A DNA stretch of 64,000 nucleotides. It comes from Burkholderia sp. Its GTDB lineage: Bacteria; Pseudomonadota; Gammaproteobacteria; Burkholderiales; Burkholderiaceae. Under the pieces are notes generated by a model. It had not been told where the DNA came from and made no database searches. It saw nothing but the letters and a program-made list of their open reading frames with translations. Within the stretch, counting starts at the first letter, position 1. Every line of letters starts with the position of its first letter. The translations under genes were made by a program, and so were the position numbers. The stretch lies in assembly GCA_030151225.1 (NCBI GenBank), contig JASLEG010000103.1, forward strand, positions 1 through 64,000. The letters run 5' to 3'. Shown one piece after another: positions 17,575-26,754 of this stretch.

Positions 17575-17689
17575 GGGCGCTCCTCCGGCAGATGAACAGG
17601 GCTTGCGCGGCCCGGCCGCGTGCGGCGGCGGCCGGGCCCGCCGTGCGATGTTACGTCAGCGGGGCGGGCCCCTGCAAAACCGGCCGGCC

Positions 17690-18610
17690 TCAGCCCGCGC
17701 CGCGTTGCTCGCGCAACAGCCGCATGAAGGCGGCCAGCGCCGGCGACACCTGCCGGCGCGACGGGTAATACAGGAAGAAGCCCGGGAACGGCGCGGTCCA
17801 GCCCTCGAGCAGCCGCACGAGCCGGCCCGCCGCCACGTGCGGTGCCGCGTCCCGCTCGAGCACGTAGGCGATGCCGAGCCCGTCGAGCGCGGCGTCGAGC
17901 ATCAGCGCCGGATCGTTGCACGCCAGCGGCCCGGTCACGGCCACCCGCAGCGCCTGCCCGTCGCGCTCGAATTCCCACGCATAGCGCCTGCGCGTGCTCG
18001 TCATCCGATAGCCGATGCAGCGGTGTCGCGCGAGCTCGTCCGGCGCGCGCGGTGCCGGATGGCGCGCCAGATACGCAGGCGCGGCCACCACCGCCATGCG
18101 CAGCTCGGGGCCCACCGGCAGCGCCACCATGTCCTGCTGGAGCTTCTCGCCGAGCCGGATGCCGGCGTCGAAGCGCTCGGCCACGATGTCGCGAAAGCCG
18201 AAATCGATGCTGACCTCGATCGTCGCGTCCGGATGTGCGCTGCCGAATGCAGGCAGCAGCGGGCGGATCACCGCCTCGTAGGCCTGCCGGGTGGCGGTGA
18301 TGCGCAGCGTGCCGGTGATCCGGCCGCCGTCGTGCTCGAGCCGCTGCAGCGAATCCTCGATCGCGTCGAGCGCGGGCGCGAGCGCGTCGAGCAGGCGCTC
18401 GCCGGCCTCGGTCGGCGCGACGCTGCGGCTCGTGCGCCGCAGCAGGGCGGTGCCCAGCCGCTGTTCGAGCCGCTTGATGGTGTAGCTCAGCATCGAGTTC
18501 GAGATGCCGAGCTCGGTGGCCGCGCGCGTGAAGCTGCGCAGGCGCGCCACCTGCGCGAAGGCGGCCAGATCGTCGAGGCTGGCGCGCGTGATCATTCGAT
18601 CAGCTTGCAT
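17690..18610 (-). CDS. LysR family transcriptional regulator
   Basis: A 306-residue LysR regulator with winged helix (LRSFTRAATELGISNSMLSY, then RRTSRSVAPTEAGERLL) and an effector domain of the type that typically controls a divergent dehydrogenase gene. The divergent SDR gene starts 124 bases away. An inverted repeat GTTCA-N7-TGAAC (18612-18628) lies immediately upstream of this start. A second in-frame ATG at 18595 would move the start five codons downstream and leave more room for that operator. Confidence 0.92.
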   Translation of the reverse strand: MQADRMITRASLDDLAAFAQVARLRSFTRAATELGISNSMLSYTIKRLEQRLGTALLRRTSRSVAPTEAGERLLDALAPALDAIEDSLQRLEHDGGRITGTLRITATRQAYEAVIRPLLPAFGSAHPDATIEVSIDFGFRDIVAERFDAGIRLGEKLQQDMVALPVGPELRMAVVAAPAYLARHPAPRAPDELARHRCIGYRMTSTRRRYAWEFERDGQALRVAVTGPLACNDPALMLDAALDGLGIAYVLERDAAPHVAAGRLVRLLEGWTAPFPGFFLYYPSRRQVSPALAAFMRLLREQRGAG

Positions 18611-18611
18611 G

Positions 18612-18628
18612 GTTCATTCGAATTGAAC
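18612..18628. promoter_or_regulatory. Candidate LysR operator between divergent LysR and SDR genes
   Basis: The interval contains GTTCA-TTCGAAT-TGAAC, a 5-bp inverted repeat with a TTCGAA centre and the T-N11-A spacing common to LysR boxes. It is the only clear dyad in this 120-base divergent promoter region, so it likely binds the adjacent LysR protein. No binding evidence can be read from sequence alone. Confidence 0.5.
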
Positions 18629-18733
18629 GAGATGATCGAAAGAATAACCGGCTCTACGATGGGGTCAAGGCGCAAGGCGCCGAGTGCTTTCGACCCACCC
18701 CTTTTCACTTTTCGCATTCGCAGGAGAACCCGC

Positions 18734-19585
18734 ATGATCGATCCGCAAGCCGTCTGGCTGATTACCGGCTGCTCGCGCGGCCTGGGCCTGGCCCTGGCCC
18801 GCGAGGCGCTGGCCGCCGGCTACCGCGTGGTGGCCACCGCGCGCGACGCGTCGCGCCTCGACGCACTGGTGCGCGAGCACGGCGACACCGCGCTCGCGCT
18901 CGAACTCGACGTATGCGACGCCGCGCAGGCCGAGGCCGCGGTGGCCGCGGCCTCGGCCCGCTTCGGCGCAGTGGACGTGCTCGTCAACAACGCCGGCTAC
19001 GGCTATCTCGGCGCGATCGAGGAGGGCGAGGAAGCCGCCGTGCGCGCGCTGTTCGAGACCAACGTGTACGGCACCTGGAACCTGATTCGCGCCGCGCTGC
19101 CCGGCATGCGCGAACGCGGGCGCGGCCACGTGGTGAACGTGAGCTCGGTGGGCGGGCTCACGACCTTCCCCGGCGTGGGCTTCTATCACATGACCAAGTT
19201 CGCGGTGGAAGGGCTGTCCGAGACGCTCGCGAAGGAACTGGCACCGCTCGGCATCGGCGTGACCGTGGTGGCGCCGGGCGCGTTCCGCACCGAGTTTCGC
19301 GGCGAGTCGATGCATCGGTCGGCGCGGCGCATCGCGTCCTATGCCGCCACCGCCGGGGCCGCGCGCGACGGCGTGCTGGCCGGCCACGGCAAGCAGCGCG
19401 GCGATCCGGCCCGCGCGGCCCGCGCGCTGATCGCGGCGCTCGAGGCGCCGCGTCCGCCGTTGCATCTGGTGCTCGGCGCCGATGCGCTGGCGCTCGTGCG
19501 CGCGAAGCTCGGCGCGCTTTCGGCCGAACTGGATGCCTGGGAGACGGTGACGTGCGGCACGGATTTTCCGGGCGAGGCGGCCTGA
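18734..19585 (+). CDS. Short-chain dehydrogenase/reductase
   Basis: A 283-residue classical SDR: cofactor motif TGCSRGLGLA (11-20), NNAG (85-88), catalytic S137/S138 (VNVSSVG) and Y151-x-x-x-K155. The layout (TGCSRGLG, VNNAGYGYLGAIEE) matches NAD(P)-dependent oxidoreductases of the retinol-dehydrogenase-like group; the substrate is unknown. Divergent from a LysR gene that probably controls it. Confidence 0.92.
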   Translation: MIDPQAVWLITGCSRGLGLALAREALAAGYRVVATARDASRLDALVREHGDTALALELDVCDAAQAEAAVAAASARFGAVDVLVNNAGYGYLGAIEEGEEAAVRALFETNVYGTWNLIRAALPGMRERGRGHVVNVSSVGGLTTFPGVGFYHMTKFAVEGLSETLAKELAPLGIGVTVVAPGAFRTEFRGESMHRSARRIASYAATAGAARDGVLAGHGKQRGDPARAARALIAALEAPRPPLHLVLGADALALVRAKLGALSAELDAWETVTCGTDFPGEAA

Positions 19586-19711
19586 ACGGCGCTGCCGGGG
19601 CGGCAGGCGGGGCAACTGCTGCAGGCCGCGTGTGCGACGCGCTAGACTGCGCAGCGGCGCGCCGATTCCGTCGGCGCGTCGTTCCCTGCCTTTCCCCACA
19701 GGTGCCATCCC

Positions 19712-20452
19712 ATGCCTCACGAACAGATCGAAGTCACCACGCCCGACGGCGTGTGTCCCGTGCACGTCTTCACGGCCGCCGCGCACACGCGGGCGCCGGC
19801 CGTCTTCTTCTACATGGACGCGGGCGGGATCCGGCCCGCCGTGCTGGAGATGGCGCAGCGCCTGGCCGACGCCGGCTACGTGGTGCTGCTGCCCGACCTG
19901 TTCTACCGCTACGGCGCCTACGGGCCGTTCGTGCCGGTGGAGGTGTTCAAGGGCGACTTCCGCGCGATCCTCGGGCCGCTGATGGCCACCACCGGCCCCG
20001 ACAAGGCGGCCGAGGACACCGCCGCGCTGCTCGGCTGGCTCGACACGCGCCCCGACGTGATCGGCCCGCGCGTGGGCGCGGTGGGTTTCTGCATGGGCGG
20101 GGGCATGGCGATTGCTGCCGGCGGCAGCTATCCCGAGCGTTTCGCGGCGGTGGCCAGCTACCACGGCGGCAATCTCGCCACGGACGCGCCGGCCAGCCCG
20201 CATCGCTACGTGGCGCAGATGAAGGCGGAGCTGTATCTGGCGGTGGCCGATGCCGACGGCAGCTATCCGCCCGAGATGGCCGAGCGGCTCGAGCACGCGC
20301 TGCGCGAGGCGGGCGTCACGTATCGCGCCGAGATCTACACGGGCGCGGCGCACGGCTGGATGAAGCCCGATTTCCCCGTCTACGACCGCGCCGCGGCCGA
20401 GCGCGGCTGGACCGAGATGACCGGCTTCTTCGACCGCGTGCTGAAGGGCTGA
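19712..20452 (+). CDS. Dienelactone hydrolase family protein
   Basis: A 246-residue alpha/beta hydrolase with the cysteine nucleophile of this family (C127 in VGFCMGGGM), an aspartate around 180-182 and the catalytic His at H214 (AAHGWM). Dienelactone hydrolases open lactone rings in aromatic catabolism, but many chromosomal copies have other ester substrates. It follows the SDR gene by 126 bases on the same strand and may belong to the same regulon. Confidence 0.9.
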   Translation: MPHEQIEVTTPDGVCPVHVFTAAAHTRAPAVFFYMDAGGIRPAVLEMAQRLADAGYVVLLPDLFYRYGAYGPFVPVEVFKGDFRAILGPLMATTGPDKAAEDTAALLGWLDTRPDVIGPRVGAVGFCMGGGMAIAAGGSYPERFAAVASYHGGNLATDAPASPHRYVAQMKAELYLAVADADGSYPPEMAERLEHALREAGVTYRAEIYTGAAHGWMKPDFPVYDRAAAERGWTEMTGFFDRVLKG

Positions 20453-20499
20453 ACGGCTGAAGGGCCGAACGGCCGACGAGGCGGAGCCGACTCGCCGGC

Positions 20500-21267
20500 T
20501 CAGGCCTCGGCGCGCCGGTAGCCGCTGGTGGCGCGCAGCAGCGAGCGCGTGTAGTCGGTCGCCACCCGGCCCGCGCGCAGATCCTCGATCGCGAGCTGCT
20601 CGACGATCTCGCCGTGCTGCATCACGGCGAGCCGCTCGCACAGGAAGCCGATCACGGCCAGGTTGTGGCTGACCAGCAGCATGGTGAGGCCGCGCTCGCG
20701 ATGCAGGCGCCGCAGCAGGTTCAGGATCTCGGCCTGCACGGATACGTCGAGCGCCGAGGTGGGTTCGTCGAGCAGCAGCACGCGCGGCTCCACGATCAGC
20801 GCGCGCGCGATCGCGACGCGCTGGCGCTGGCCGCCCGACAGCTGATGCGGATAGCGGAAGCGGAACGCGGCGCCGAGCCCCACCTCGGCCAGCGCGCGCG
20901 GAATGCGCGCGTCGGCGCCGGCGATGCGGTGGATCGCGAGCGGCTCGCGCAGCGTCTCGTCCACGGTGAAGCGCGGATGCAGCGATGCGTAGGGATCCTG
21001 AAACACCATCTGCACGTCGCGGCGGAACGCGCGGTCGAGCTTGCCCGCCACCGGCCGGCCGTCGATCGAGAGCGTGCCGCCGCTCACGGGCGCGAGGCCC
21101 GTCAGTGCCCGCAGCAGCGTGGATTTGCCCGAGCCCGATTCGCCCACCAGCCCGAACGCGCCGCCGCGCGGCACCGCGAAGCTCGCGGCGCGCACCGCGT
21201 CCACCTGGCCGGTGCGCGTGGCGAAGCGCACCGAGGCGGCGTTCACGTCGATCATCGGCGCACTCAT
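20500..21267 (-). CDS. Peptide/nickel-type ABC transporter ATP-binding protein (second ATPase)
   Basis: A 255-residue ABC ATPase: Walker A GESGSGKS, Q-loop MVFQDP, signature LSGGQRQR, Walker B LLLDEPTSALD and the switch His in LLVSHN. It is the DppF/OppF-type partner, shorter than usual because it lacks most of the C-terminal oligopeptide extension. Its start overlaps the upstream ATPase stop by four bases. Last gene of the transporter operon. Confidence 0.93.
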   Translation of the reverse strand: MSAPMIDVNAASVRFATRTGQVDAVRAASFAVPRGGAFGLVGESGSGKSTLLRALTGLAPVSGGTLSIDGRPVAGKLDRAFRRDVQMVFQDPYASLHPRFTVDETLREPLAIHRIAGADARIPRALAEVGLGAAFRFRYPHQLSGGQRQRVAIARALIVEPRVLLLDEPTSALDVSVQAEILNLLRRLHRERGLTMLLVSHNLAVIGFLCERLAVMQHGEIVEQLAIEDLRAGRVATDYTRSLLRATSGYRRAEA

Positions 21268-22157
21268 CGCGGCCCCTGCGCGAGCCAGGCGGGATCGCGT
21301 TCGAGCACCGGCAGCTGATCGGGCGGCGCGACCAGCGGCGGCGTGGCGCCGAGCAGCGCGCGCGTGTACGGATGCTGCGCCTGCGCGAGATCGCGGGCCG
21401 CGCAGGTTTCCACCACGCGGCCCGCGTACATCACGGCCACGCGATCGCAGAACGACATCACCAGCGGCAGGTCGTGGCTGATGAAGATCAGTCCCGTGCC
21501 GTGCTTCGCCACCATCGCGTCGAGCACGGCCAGCACCTGCATCGACACGGCCACGTCGAGCGCCGAGGTGGGCTCGTCGGCGATCAGCAGGCGCGGCCCG
21601 GTGGACACCATCATCGCGATCATCACGCGCTGGCCCATGCCGCCCGACAGCTCGTGCGGCCAGGCATCGGCCACCCGCCCGGGATCGCGGATCTCCACGG
21701 CCGCGAGCGCCGCCACGATCCGCTCGCGCAGCGCGCGGCCGCGCAGGCCCGGCTCGCGCAGCCGGAACGCCTCGGCCATCTGCTGGGCCACCGTCATCAC
21801 CGGGTTCAGCGAGTATTTCGGATCCTGCAGGATCATCGCGATCTCGCCGCCGCACAGGCGGCGCCGCTCGGCCGCGCGCATCGCCAGCAGGTCGCGGCCC
21901 GCGAAGCGCAGCGTGCGCGCCGACCACTGCGCGGCCGGCGGCAGCAGCCCGAGCAGCGCGCGCCCGGTCAGCGACTTGCCCGAGCCGGATTCGCCGACGA
22001 TGCCGAGCCGTTCGCCCGGCGCGAGCGTGAGCGAGAGCTCGCGCACGGCGTCGGTCACGCGGCCGTCGTGGCCGCGAAAGCCGATCCGCAGCGCCTCGAT
22101 CTCGACGAGCGGGGCGGCGGCGGCGGTTGGGTTCGAAAGAGAGGCGGTCGCATTCAT
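21264..22157 (-). CDS. Peptide/nickel-type ABC transporter ATP-binding protein (first ATPase)
   Basis: A 297-residue DppD/OppD-type ATPase with Walker A GESGSGKS, Q-loop ILQDPKYSLNP, signature LSGGMGQR, Walker B LLIADEPTSALD and the C-terminal HPYTRALLGATPP extension typical of dipeptide transporters. I chose the ATG at 22157 because a GGAG sits nine bases upstream of it. An in-frame ATG at 22172 has no ribosome site and would overlap the permease gene by 11 bases. Confidence 0.92.
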   Translation of the reverse strand: MNATASLSNPTAAAAPLVEIEALRIGFRGHDGRVTDAVRELSLTLAPGERLGIVGESGSGKSLTGRALLGLLPPAAQWSARTLRFAGRDLLAMRAAERRRLCGGEIAMILQDPKYSLNPVMTVAQQMAEAFRLREPGLRGRALRERIVAALAAVEIRDPGRVADAWPHELSGGMGQRVMIAMMVSTGPRLLIADEPTSALDVAVSMQVLAVLDAMVAKHGTGLIFISHDLPLVMSFCDRVAVMYAGRVVETCAARDLAQAQHPYTRALLGATPPLVAPPDQLPVLERDPAWLAQGPR

Positions 22158-22161
22158 CGGC

Positions 22162-23100
22162 TCAGTCTCCATGGCGCGGGTCCAGCACGTCGCGCAGCCC
22201 GTCGCCGAGCAGGTTGAAGGCGAGGCTCACGAGCAGGATCGCCGCGCCCGGCAGCGTGGCCACCCACCACGCGTCGAGCAGCACGTTGCGGCCCGAGGCC
22301 ACCATGAAGCCCCATTCGGGGCTCGGCGGCTGCGCACCGAGCCCCAGGAAGCCGAGCCCGGCCACCGTCAGGATGATGCCGGCCATATCGAGCGTGGCGC
22401 GCACGATCACCGACGACAGGCACATCGGCACGATGTAGCGCAGCAGGATGCGCGTGGCGGAGGCGCCCTGCAGCCGCGCCGCGTGGATGTAGTCGGCCTG
22501 CGCGATGCGGATCGTCTCGGCGCGCGCGAGCCGCGCGTAGGCGGGCCAGGCCGTGATCGAGATCGCCACCACGGCGTTCACCACGCCGGGCCCGAGCGCG
22601 GCCGCGAAGGCCAGCGCGAGCACGATCTTCGGGAACGCCAGCGCGATATCGGTGAGGCGCATCAGCACGCTGTCGACGAAGCCGCCCGCGAAGCCCGCGG
22701 TGGTGCCGATCAGCACGCCGATCGGCACCACGATCGCCACCACCAGGATCGCGATGCCGAGCGTGATGCGCGAGCCGGCGATCAGCCGCGAGAGGATGTC
22801 GCGGCCGAGCTGGTCGGTGCCGAGCCAGTGCGCGGGCGCGCCCGGCGGCAGCAGGCGCTCGCTGAGGATCTGGCGCAGCGGATCGTGCGGCGCGATCCAC
22901 GGTGCGAGCAGCGCCACCAGAACCAGCGCGGCCAGGATCGCGAGGCCGGCCAGGTTCAGCGGGTTGCGCGCGAAGCGGCGCCAGCGCCGGTAGGCGAGGC
23001 CGAGCGAGGCCTGCGCGCGCGAGGCGGGCGCGTCGCTGAGCAGCCAGGCGCGCCAGCCGGCAGCGGTGGAGGCGGCGGAGGAAGCGGTGGGCTGGGTCAT
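22162..23100 (-). CDS. ABC transporter permease (DppC-like)
   Basis: A 312-residue permease with an N-terminal cytoplasmic stretch, the HWLGTDQLGRDILSRLIAGS motif (about 90-109) that marks DppC/OppC proteins, six hydrophobic segments and the EAA loop (YIHAARLQGASATRILLRYI). It pairs with the DppB-like gene 43 bases upstream. Confidence 0.93.
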   Translation of the reverse strand: MTQPTASSAASTAAGWRAWLLSDAPASRAQASLGLAYRRWRRFARNPLNLAGLAILAALVLVALLAPWIAPHDPLRQILSERLLPPGAPAHWLGTDQLGRDILSRLIAGSRITLGIAILVVAIVVPIGVLIGTTAGFAGGFVDSVLMRLTDIALAFPKIVLALAFAAALGPGVVNAVVAISITAWPAYARLARAETIRIAQADYIHAARLQGASATRILLRYIVPMCLSSVIVRATLDMAGIILTVAGLGFLGLGAQPPSPEWGFMVASGRNVLLDAWWVATLPGAAILLVSLAFNLLGDGLRDVLDPRHGD

Positions 23101-23143
23101 CGGGCGGCGGTCGAATGGCGGAGGGAACGATGCATGGCGCGCA

Positions 23144-24214
23144 TCAGCGTGCGCGCGGATCGAACACGCGATACAGCGCGTCGGTCAGCAGGTTCAGCGT
23201 GATGAACATCGCGCCGATCACGAGCGTGGCGCCGAGCACGGCGTTCATGTCGCCGTTCAGCAGCGCGCCGGTCAGATAGGAGCCGATGCCGGGCCAGGCG
23301 AACACGATCTCGGTCAGCACCGAACCCTCGAGCAGGTTGCTGTAGGTCAGCGCGATCACGGTCAGCAGCGGCACGGCGATGTTGCCGAACGCGTGCCGCC
23401 AGATCACGCGGCGCTCGGGCACGCCCTTGGCGCGCGCGGTCACCACGTATTCCTGGCTCAGCTGGTCGAGCATGAACGAGCGCGTCATGCGGCTCAGACA
23501 GGCCACCGAGTAGTAGCCGAGGATCGAGGCCGGCAGCACGAGGTGGCGGATCGCGTCGCGGAACACGTCCCACTCGCCGGCCAGCGCCGCGTCGATCAGC
23601 AGGCTGCCGGTGCGCGGATCCACCATGCCGTCGTAGGCCGGATCGGCGCGACCGGGGCCGCCCACCCAGTGCAGCCTGGCGTAGAACAGCAGCAGCCCCA
23701 TCAGCCCGAGCCAGAACACCGGCACCGAGCTGCCGATCAGGCCGATGAAGCGCGCCACGTGATCGATCGGGCGGTTGTGGCGCACCGCTGCGGCCACGCC
23801 GAGCGGCACGCCCACGCCGATGCCGATCAGGGTGGCGAGCGTGGCCAGTTCGAGGGTGGCCGGGAACACGCGCAGGATGTCGTCGTGCACCGGGTTCGAG
23901 GTCAGCAGCGAGATGCCGAGATTGCCGTGCAGCACGTCGCGCGCGTAGATCAGGAATTGCGTGAGCAGCGGCTTGTCGAGCCCGAGCGCGGTGCGCTCCG
24001 CCGCGTAGGCGGCGGCCGAGGCACGATCGCCGAGCACGGCCAGCACCGGGTCGATCGGCACCTTGCGGCCGATCAGGAAGGTCAGCGCGAGCAGCCCGGC
24101 GAACGTCACGGCGAGCGTCGCCGCCCAGCGCACGAGGCGCAGCAACCAGCGCGCGAGCGGGCGTCGCGCGGGCAGCGTGCGCAGCGCGTCGAACAGCGTG
24201 GTGGGGGACGACAT
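23144..24214 (-). CDS. ABC transporter permease (DppB-like)
   Basis: A 356-residue permease of the DppB/OppB type: N-terminal membrane helix, DKPLLTQFLIYARDVLHGNL external loop, six membrane segments and the EAA loop (YVVTARAKGVPERRVIWRHA). It is the first membrane-component gene of the operon; the solute-binding protein gene lies further upstream, separated by an oppositely oriented gene. Confidence 0.93.
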   Translation of the reverse strand: MSSPTTLFDALRTLPARRPLARWLLRLVRWAATLAVTFAGLLALTFLIGRKVPIDPVLAVLGDRASAAAYAAERTALGLDKPLLTQFLIYARDVLHGNLGISLLTSNPVHDDILRVFPATLELATLATLIGIGVGVPLGVAAAVRHNRPIDHVARFIGLIGSSVPVFWLGLMGLLLFYARLHWVGGPGRADPAYDGMVDPRTGSLLIDAALAGEWDVFRDAIRHLVLPASILGYYSVACLSRMTRSFMLDQLSQEYVVTARAKGVPERRVIWRHAFGNIAVPLLTVIALTYSNLLEGSVLTEIVFAWPGIGSYLTGALLNGDMNAVLGATLVIGAMFITLNLLTDALYRVFDPRAR

Positions 24215-24468
24215 CGGGGCGGCGGTCTCCAGGAAGGGGGCGCGCAGCGGCGAAGGCGGAAGCGAGGCCGCGCGCGAACCCGAAGTATGCCGGATGCGCG
24301 GCGGGCGGCAAACCGGGCGTGTCAGGGCACGCGCTGTCCCTTTCCGGGACGCGGCGATCCGGCGCCGGCCGCTGGCGGCCGGGTGCTCGTCTCGAAATTC
24401 GGTATGCTGTCGCGGTCGCCGCAGGGGGCGGGCAGCCTGTCATGACAACAACATATCGAGAAAACGAG

Positions 24469-25014
24469 ATGAACAGAAAGGAAGCGAAGCGGGAAATCGA
24501 CCGGATGCTGGCCGAGGGCCGCAGGAAGGGCGAGGTGTTCGATGCCTTGCAGGGACAGGGCGTGAAGGATCGGCGGCTGGCCTACCTGATCGCCTCGCAC
24601 GTCGATCCGCGCCGCGTGGAACGAAACCGCGTTCACGTGCGGATCGTGGTGGCAATCATGGCGCTGCAACTGGTGCTCGGCCTGCTGATGGCCTTCTATG
24701 TAGGGGTCGTGCTGGAATCGCTGGCGGGTGGTCTCGTCATCGGCGTGGTGGTGACGGCGATCATGGCGGCCTTCATCCACGGCTTCCTGCGGAACAGCGC
24801 CAGCGCCTACACGGTCTATGCCGCGCTGACGGGCGTGCAGTTGGCGCGTGGCTTGCGCGGCTTCGAGACCGAACCCGGCACCACGGCGATCTCCTTCATG
24901 GTGGCGATCGCGCTGGTGGCCTACCTGCTGTTCGTGCAGCAGCGCCTGTTCCCCGACCTGCGCCCGTTCGGCATGCGCAAGCAGGCCGGCCGCTACGTGT
25001 TCGTGGACGACTGA
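24469..25014 (+). CDS. Four-helix membrane protein of unknown function
   Basis: A 181-residue protein. About 45 charged N-terminal residues (KEAKREIDRMLAEGRRKGEV, then QGVKDRRLAYLIASHVDPRR) look like a small helical cytoplasmic domain, followed by four hydrophobic segments. I do not recognise the family. I chose the ATG at 24469, where the charged domain begins; another ATG at 24442 would add nine residues. It sits on the plus strand between the permease and binding-protein genes of a minus-strand ABC operon, which it interrupts. Confidence 0.7.
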   Translation: MNRKEAKREIDRMLAEGRRKGEVFDALQGQGVKDRRLAYLIASHVDPRRVERNRVHVRIVVAIMALQLVLGLLMAFYVGVVLESLAGGLVIGVVVTAIMAAFIHGFLRNSASAYTVYAALTGVQLARGLRGFETEPGTTAISFMVAIALVAYLLFVQQRLFPDLRPFGMRKQAGRYVFVDD

Positions 25015-25036
25015 ACCCGCCGGCGGCGCGCGCCGC

Positions 25037-26626
25037 TCACTTCTTCAGCGTGCGATACGAGGTCAGGTCGTTGATCGGCCCGATCTCGGGGCCGCTCACG
25101 CCCGGCCGCGTGGCCACCTGCACCACCTTCTCGAACATGATCACGAACGGCGAGCGGTCCAGCATCTGCTGCTGCATCTGCCGGTACAGCTTCGCGCGCT
25201 TCTCGGGCGAGGGCTCGACGAGCGCCGCCTCGGTTTCCTTCGTCAGCTCGGGGGCGGCCCAGCCGTTGCGCCAGGCCAGCATGCGGGTGGGTGCGTTCTC
25301 CGAATTGTCGGGATTCCACGCGAAGCCGCGCGCGTTGCTGTTCGGATCCATGTAGTCGGGCGACCACTCGCCGATGAAGATGTCGTGCTGGCGCGCGCGA
25401 TACTTGCCGATCGCCTGCTTCGCGTCGCCGGGCAGCAGCTTCACGCGGATCCCGGCCTGCGCGAAGTTGGCCTGCAGCGCCTGCGCGATCTCCACGAACG
25501 GGTAATCGTTCGGCATGTCCATGGTCACGTCGAAGCCGTTCGGCAGCCCGGCCTGCTTGAGCAGCGCCCTGGCCTTCGCCACGTCGCGGTGATACGGGTT
25601 GCTGTCGAGCGCGCCGAGAAAGCCGTCGGGCAGGAAGGTCTCGTGCACCTTGTAGGTGGTCGACACGATGTTGCGCTGGATGCCGTCGTAATCGACCAGC
25701 CACTTCATCGCCTGCTGTACCTGGGGCTTGGCGAGGTTCGGATTCTTCGTGTTCAGGCTCAGGTACATCAGCGCGCCCACCGGCGTGGCCTTGACCTGGA
25801 TCTTGCCGGCCTTCGACAGCGTGGCGAGGCTGTCGGGGCTCAGGTTGCGCGCGGCGTCCACGTCGCCGTTCTCGAGCAGCAGCCGCTGCGCCGACGCTTC
25901 CGGCACGTGGCGCAGCACGATGCGCTTGATCGGATACGGCTGCGGATAGCCGTCGAAACGCTGCAGCACGAGGGTTTCGTTGGCGCTCCACTTCACGAGC
26001 TGATACGGGCCCGAGCCGGCGTCGTGGGTCTTGAGCCAGGCGTTGCCGAAATCGCCGCCGCTCGCGTGCGAGTCGAGCAGCTTGCGATCGACGATCGAGC
26101 CGGGGCCGGCGCTCAGCACGTTCAGCACGAAGCTCGGCGAGGTCTTGCGATCGGTCTGCAGCGTCACCGTGCCGGCATCCACCGCGCGCACCTTCTGCGC
26201 CACGTTCGCCCTGGTGAGGCCGAGGTCGGCCAGCACGCTGGCCGGCCCCTTGTCGAGCAGCACCGTGCGCTGCAGCGACCAGGCCACGTCGTCGGCCGTG
26301 ACCGGGTTGCCCGAGTGGAACTTCAGGCCCGGCCGAATCCGGAACGTGTAGGTCAGGCCGTCGGCGCTCACGCTCCACGATTGCGCGATGCGGCCTTCGA
26401 ATTTCGACGGGTCGCGCAGGTCCACGCGCACGAGGCGCTCGTAGGTGTTCGCCACGTATTCGGACGGCACCAGCTCGTAGATTTCGGCCGGATCGAGCGT
26501 GGTGAATTCGCCGATCTGCGTCGCGATCACGTAGATGCCGGGCGGCGTGGCCGCGGCGGCGGGGAAGGCTGGTGCGAGCGCCGCGAATGCGGCGGTGGCG
26601 GCGAGCGTGGACAGCAGGCGCTTCAT
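25037..26626 (-). CDS. Peptide/nickel-type ABC transporter substrate-binding protein
   Basis: A 529-residue SBP_bac_5 protein. The Sec signal peptide runs to about residue 26 (AAFPAAAA-type region). The family pattern follows: TLDPAEIYELVPSEYVANTY at the start of the mature part, QSWSVSADGLTYTFRIRPGL and HSGNPVTADDVAWS. It delivers a peptide-like or related ligand to the adjacent permease/ATPase set. The ATG at 26626 starts the signal peptide. It reads toward the permease genes but a plus-strand gene lies in between, so transcription may be separate. Confidence 0.93.
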   Translation of the reverse strand: MKRLLSTLAATAAFAALAPAFPAAAATPPGIYVIATQIGEFTTLDPAEIYELVPSEYVANTYERLVRVDLRDPSKFEGRIAQSWSVSADGLTYTFRIRPGLKFHSGNPVTADDVAWSLQRTVLLDKGPASVLADLGLTRANVAQKVRAVDAGTVTLQTDRKTSPSFVLNVLSAGPGSIVDRKLLDSHASGGDFGNAWLKTHDAGSGPYQLVKWSANETLVLQRFDGYPQPYPIKRIVLRHVPEASAQRLLLENGDVDAARNLSPDSLATLSKAGKIQVKATPVGALMYLSLNTKNPNLAKPQVQQAMKWLVDYDGIQRNIVSTTYKVHETFLPDGFLGALDSNPYHRDVAKARALLKQAGLPNGFDVTMDMPNDYPFVEIAQALQANFAQAGIRVKLLPGDAKQAIGKYRARQHDIFIGEWSPDYMDPNSNARGFAWNPDNSENAPTRMLAWRNGWAAPELTKETEAALVEPSPEKRAKLYRQMQQQMLDRSPFVIMFEKVVQVATRPGVSGPEIGPINDLTSYRTLKK

Positions 26627-26754
26627 GCAGGCTCCGTCGAGGGTTGCGCGAAGCGCGATTCTCTCATTGATGATCGAGTCGCAGGAGCATTGGCGCAGGC
26701 AAGCACCTTCGACGGCAATAAAGCGTGCTTCGCCCCTTGACCGCTCGCGAAAAT

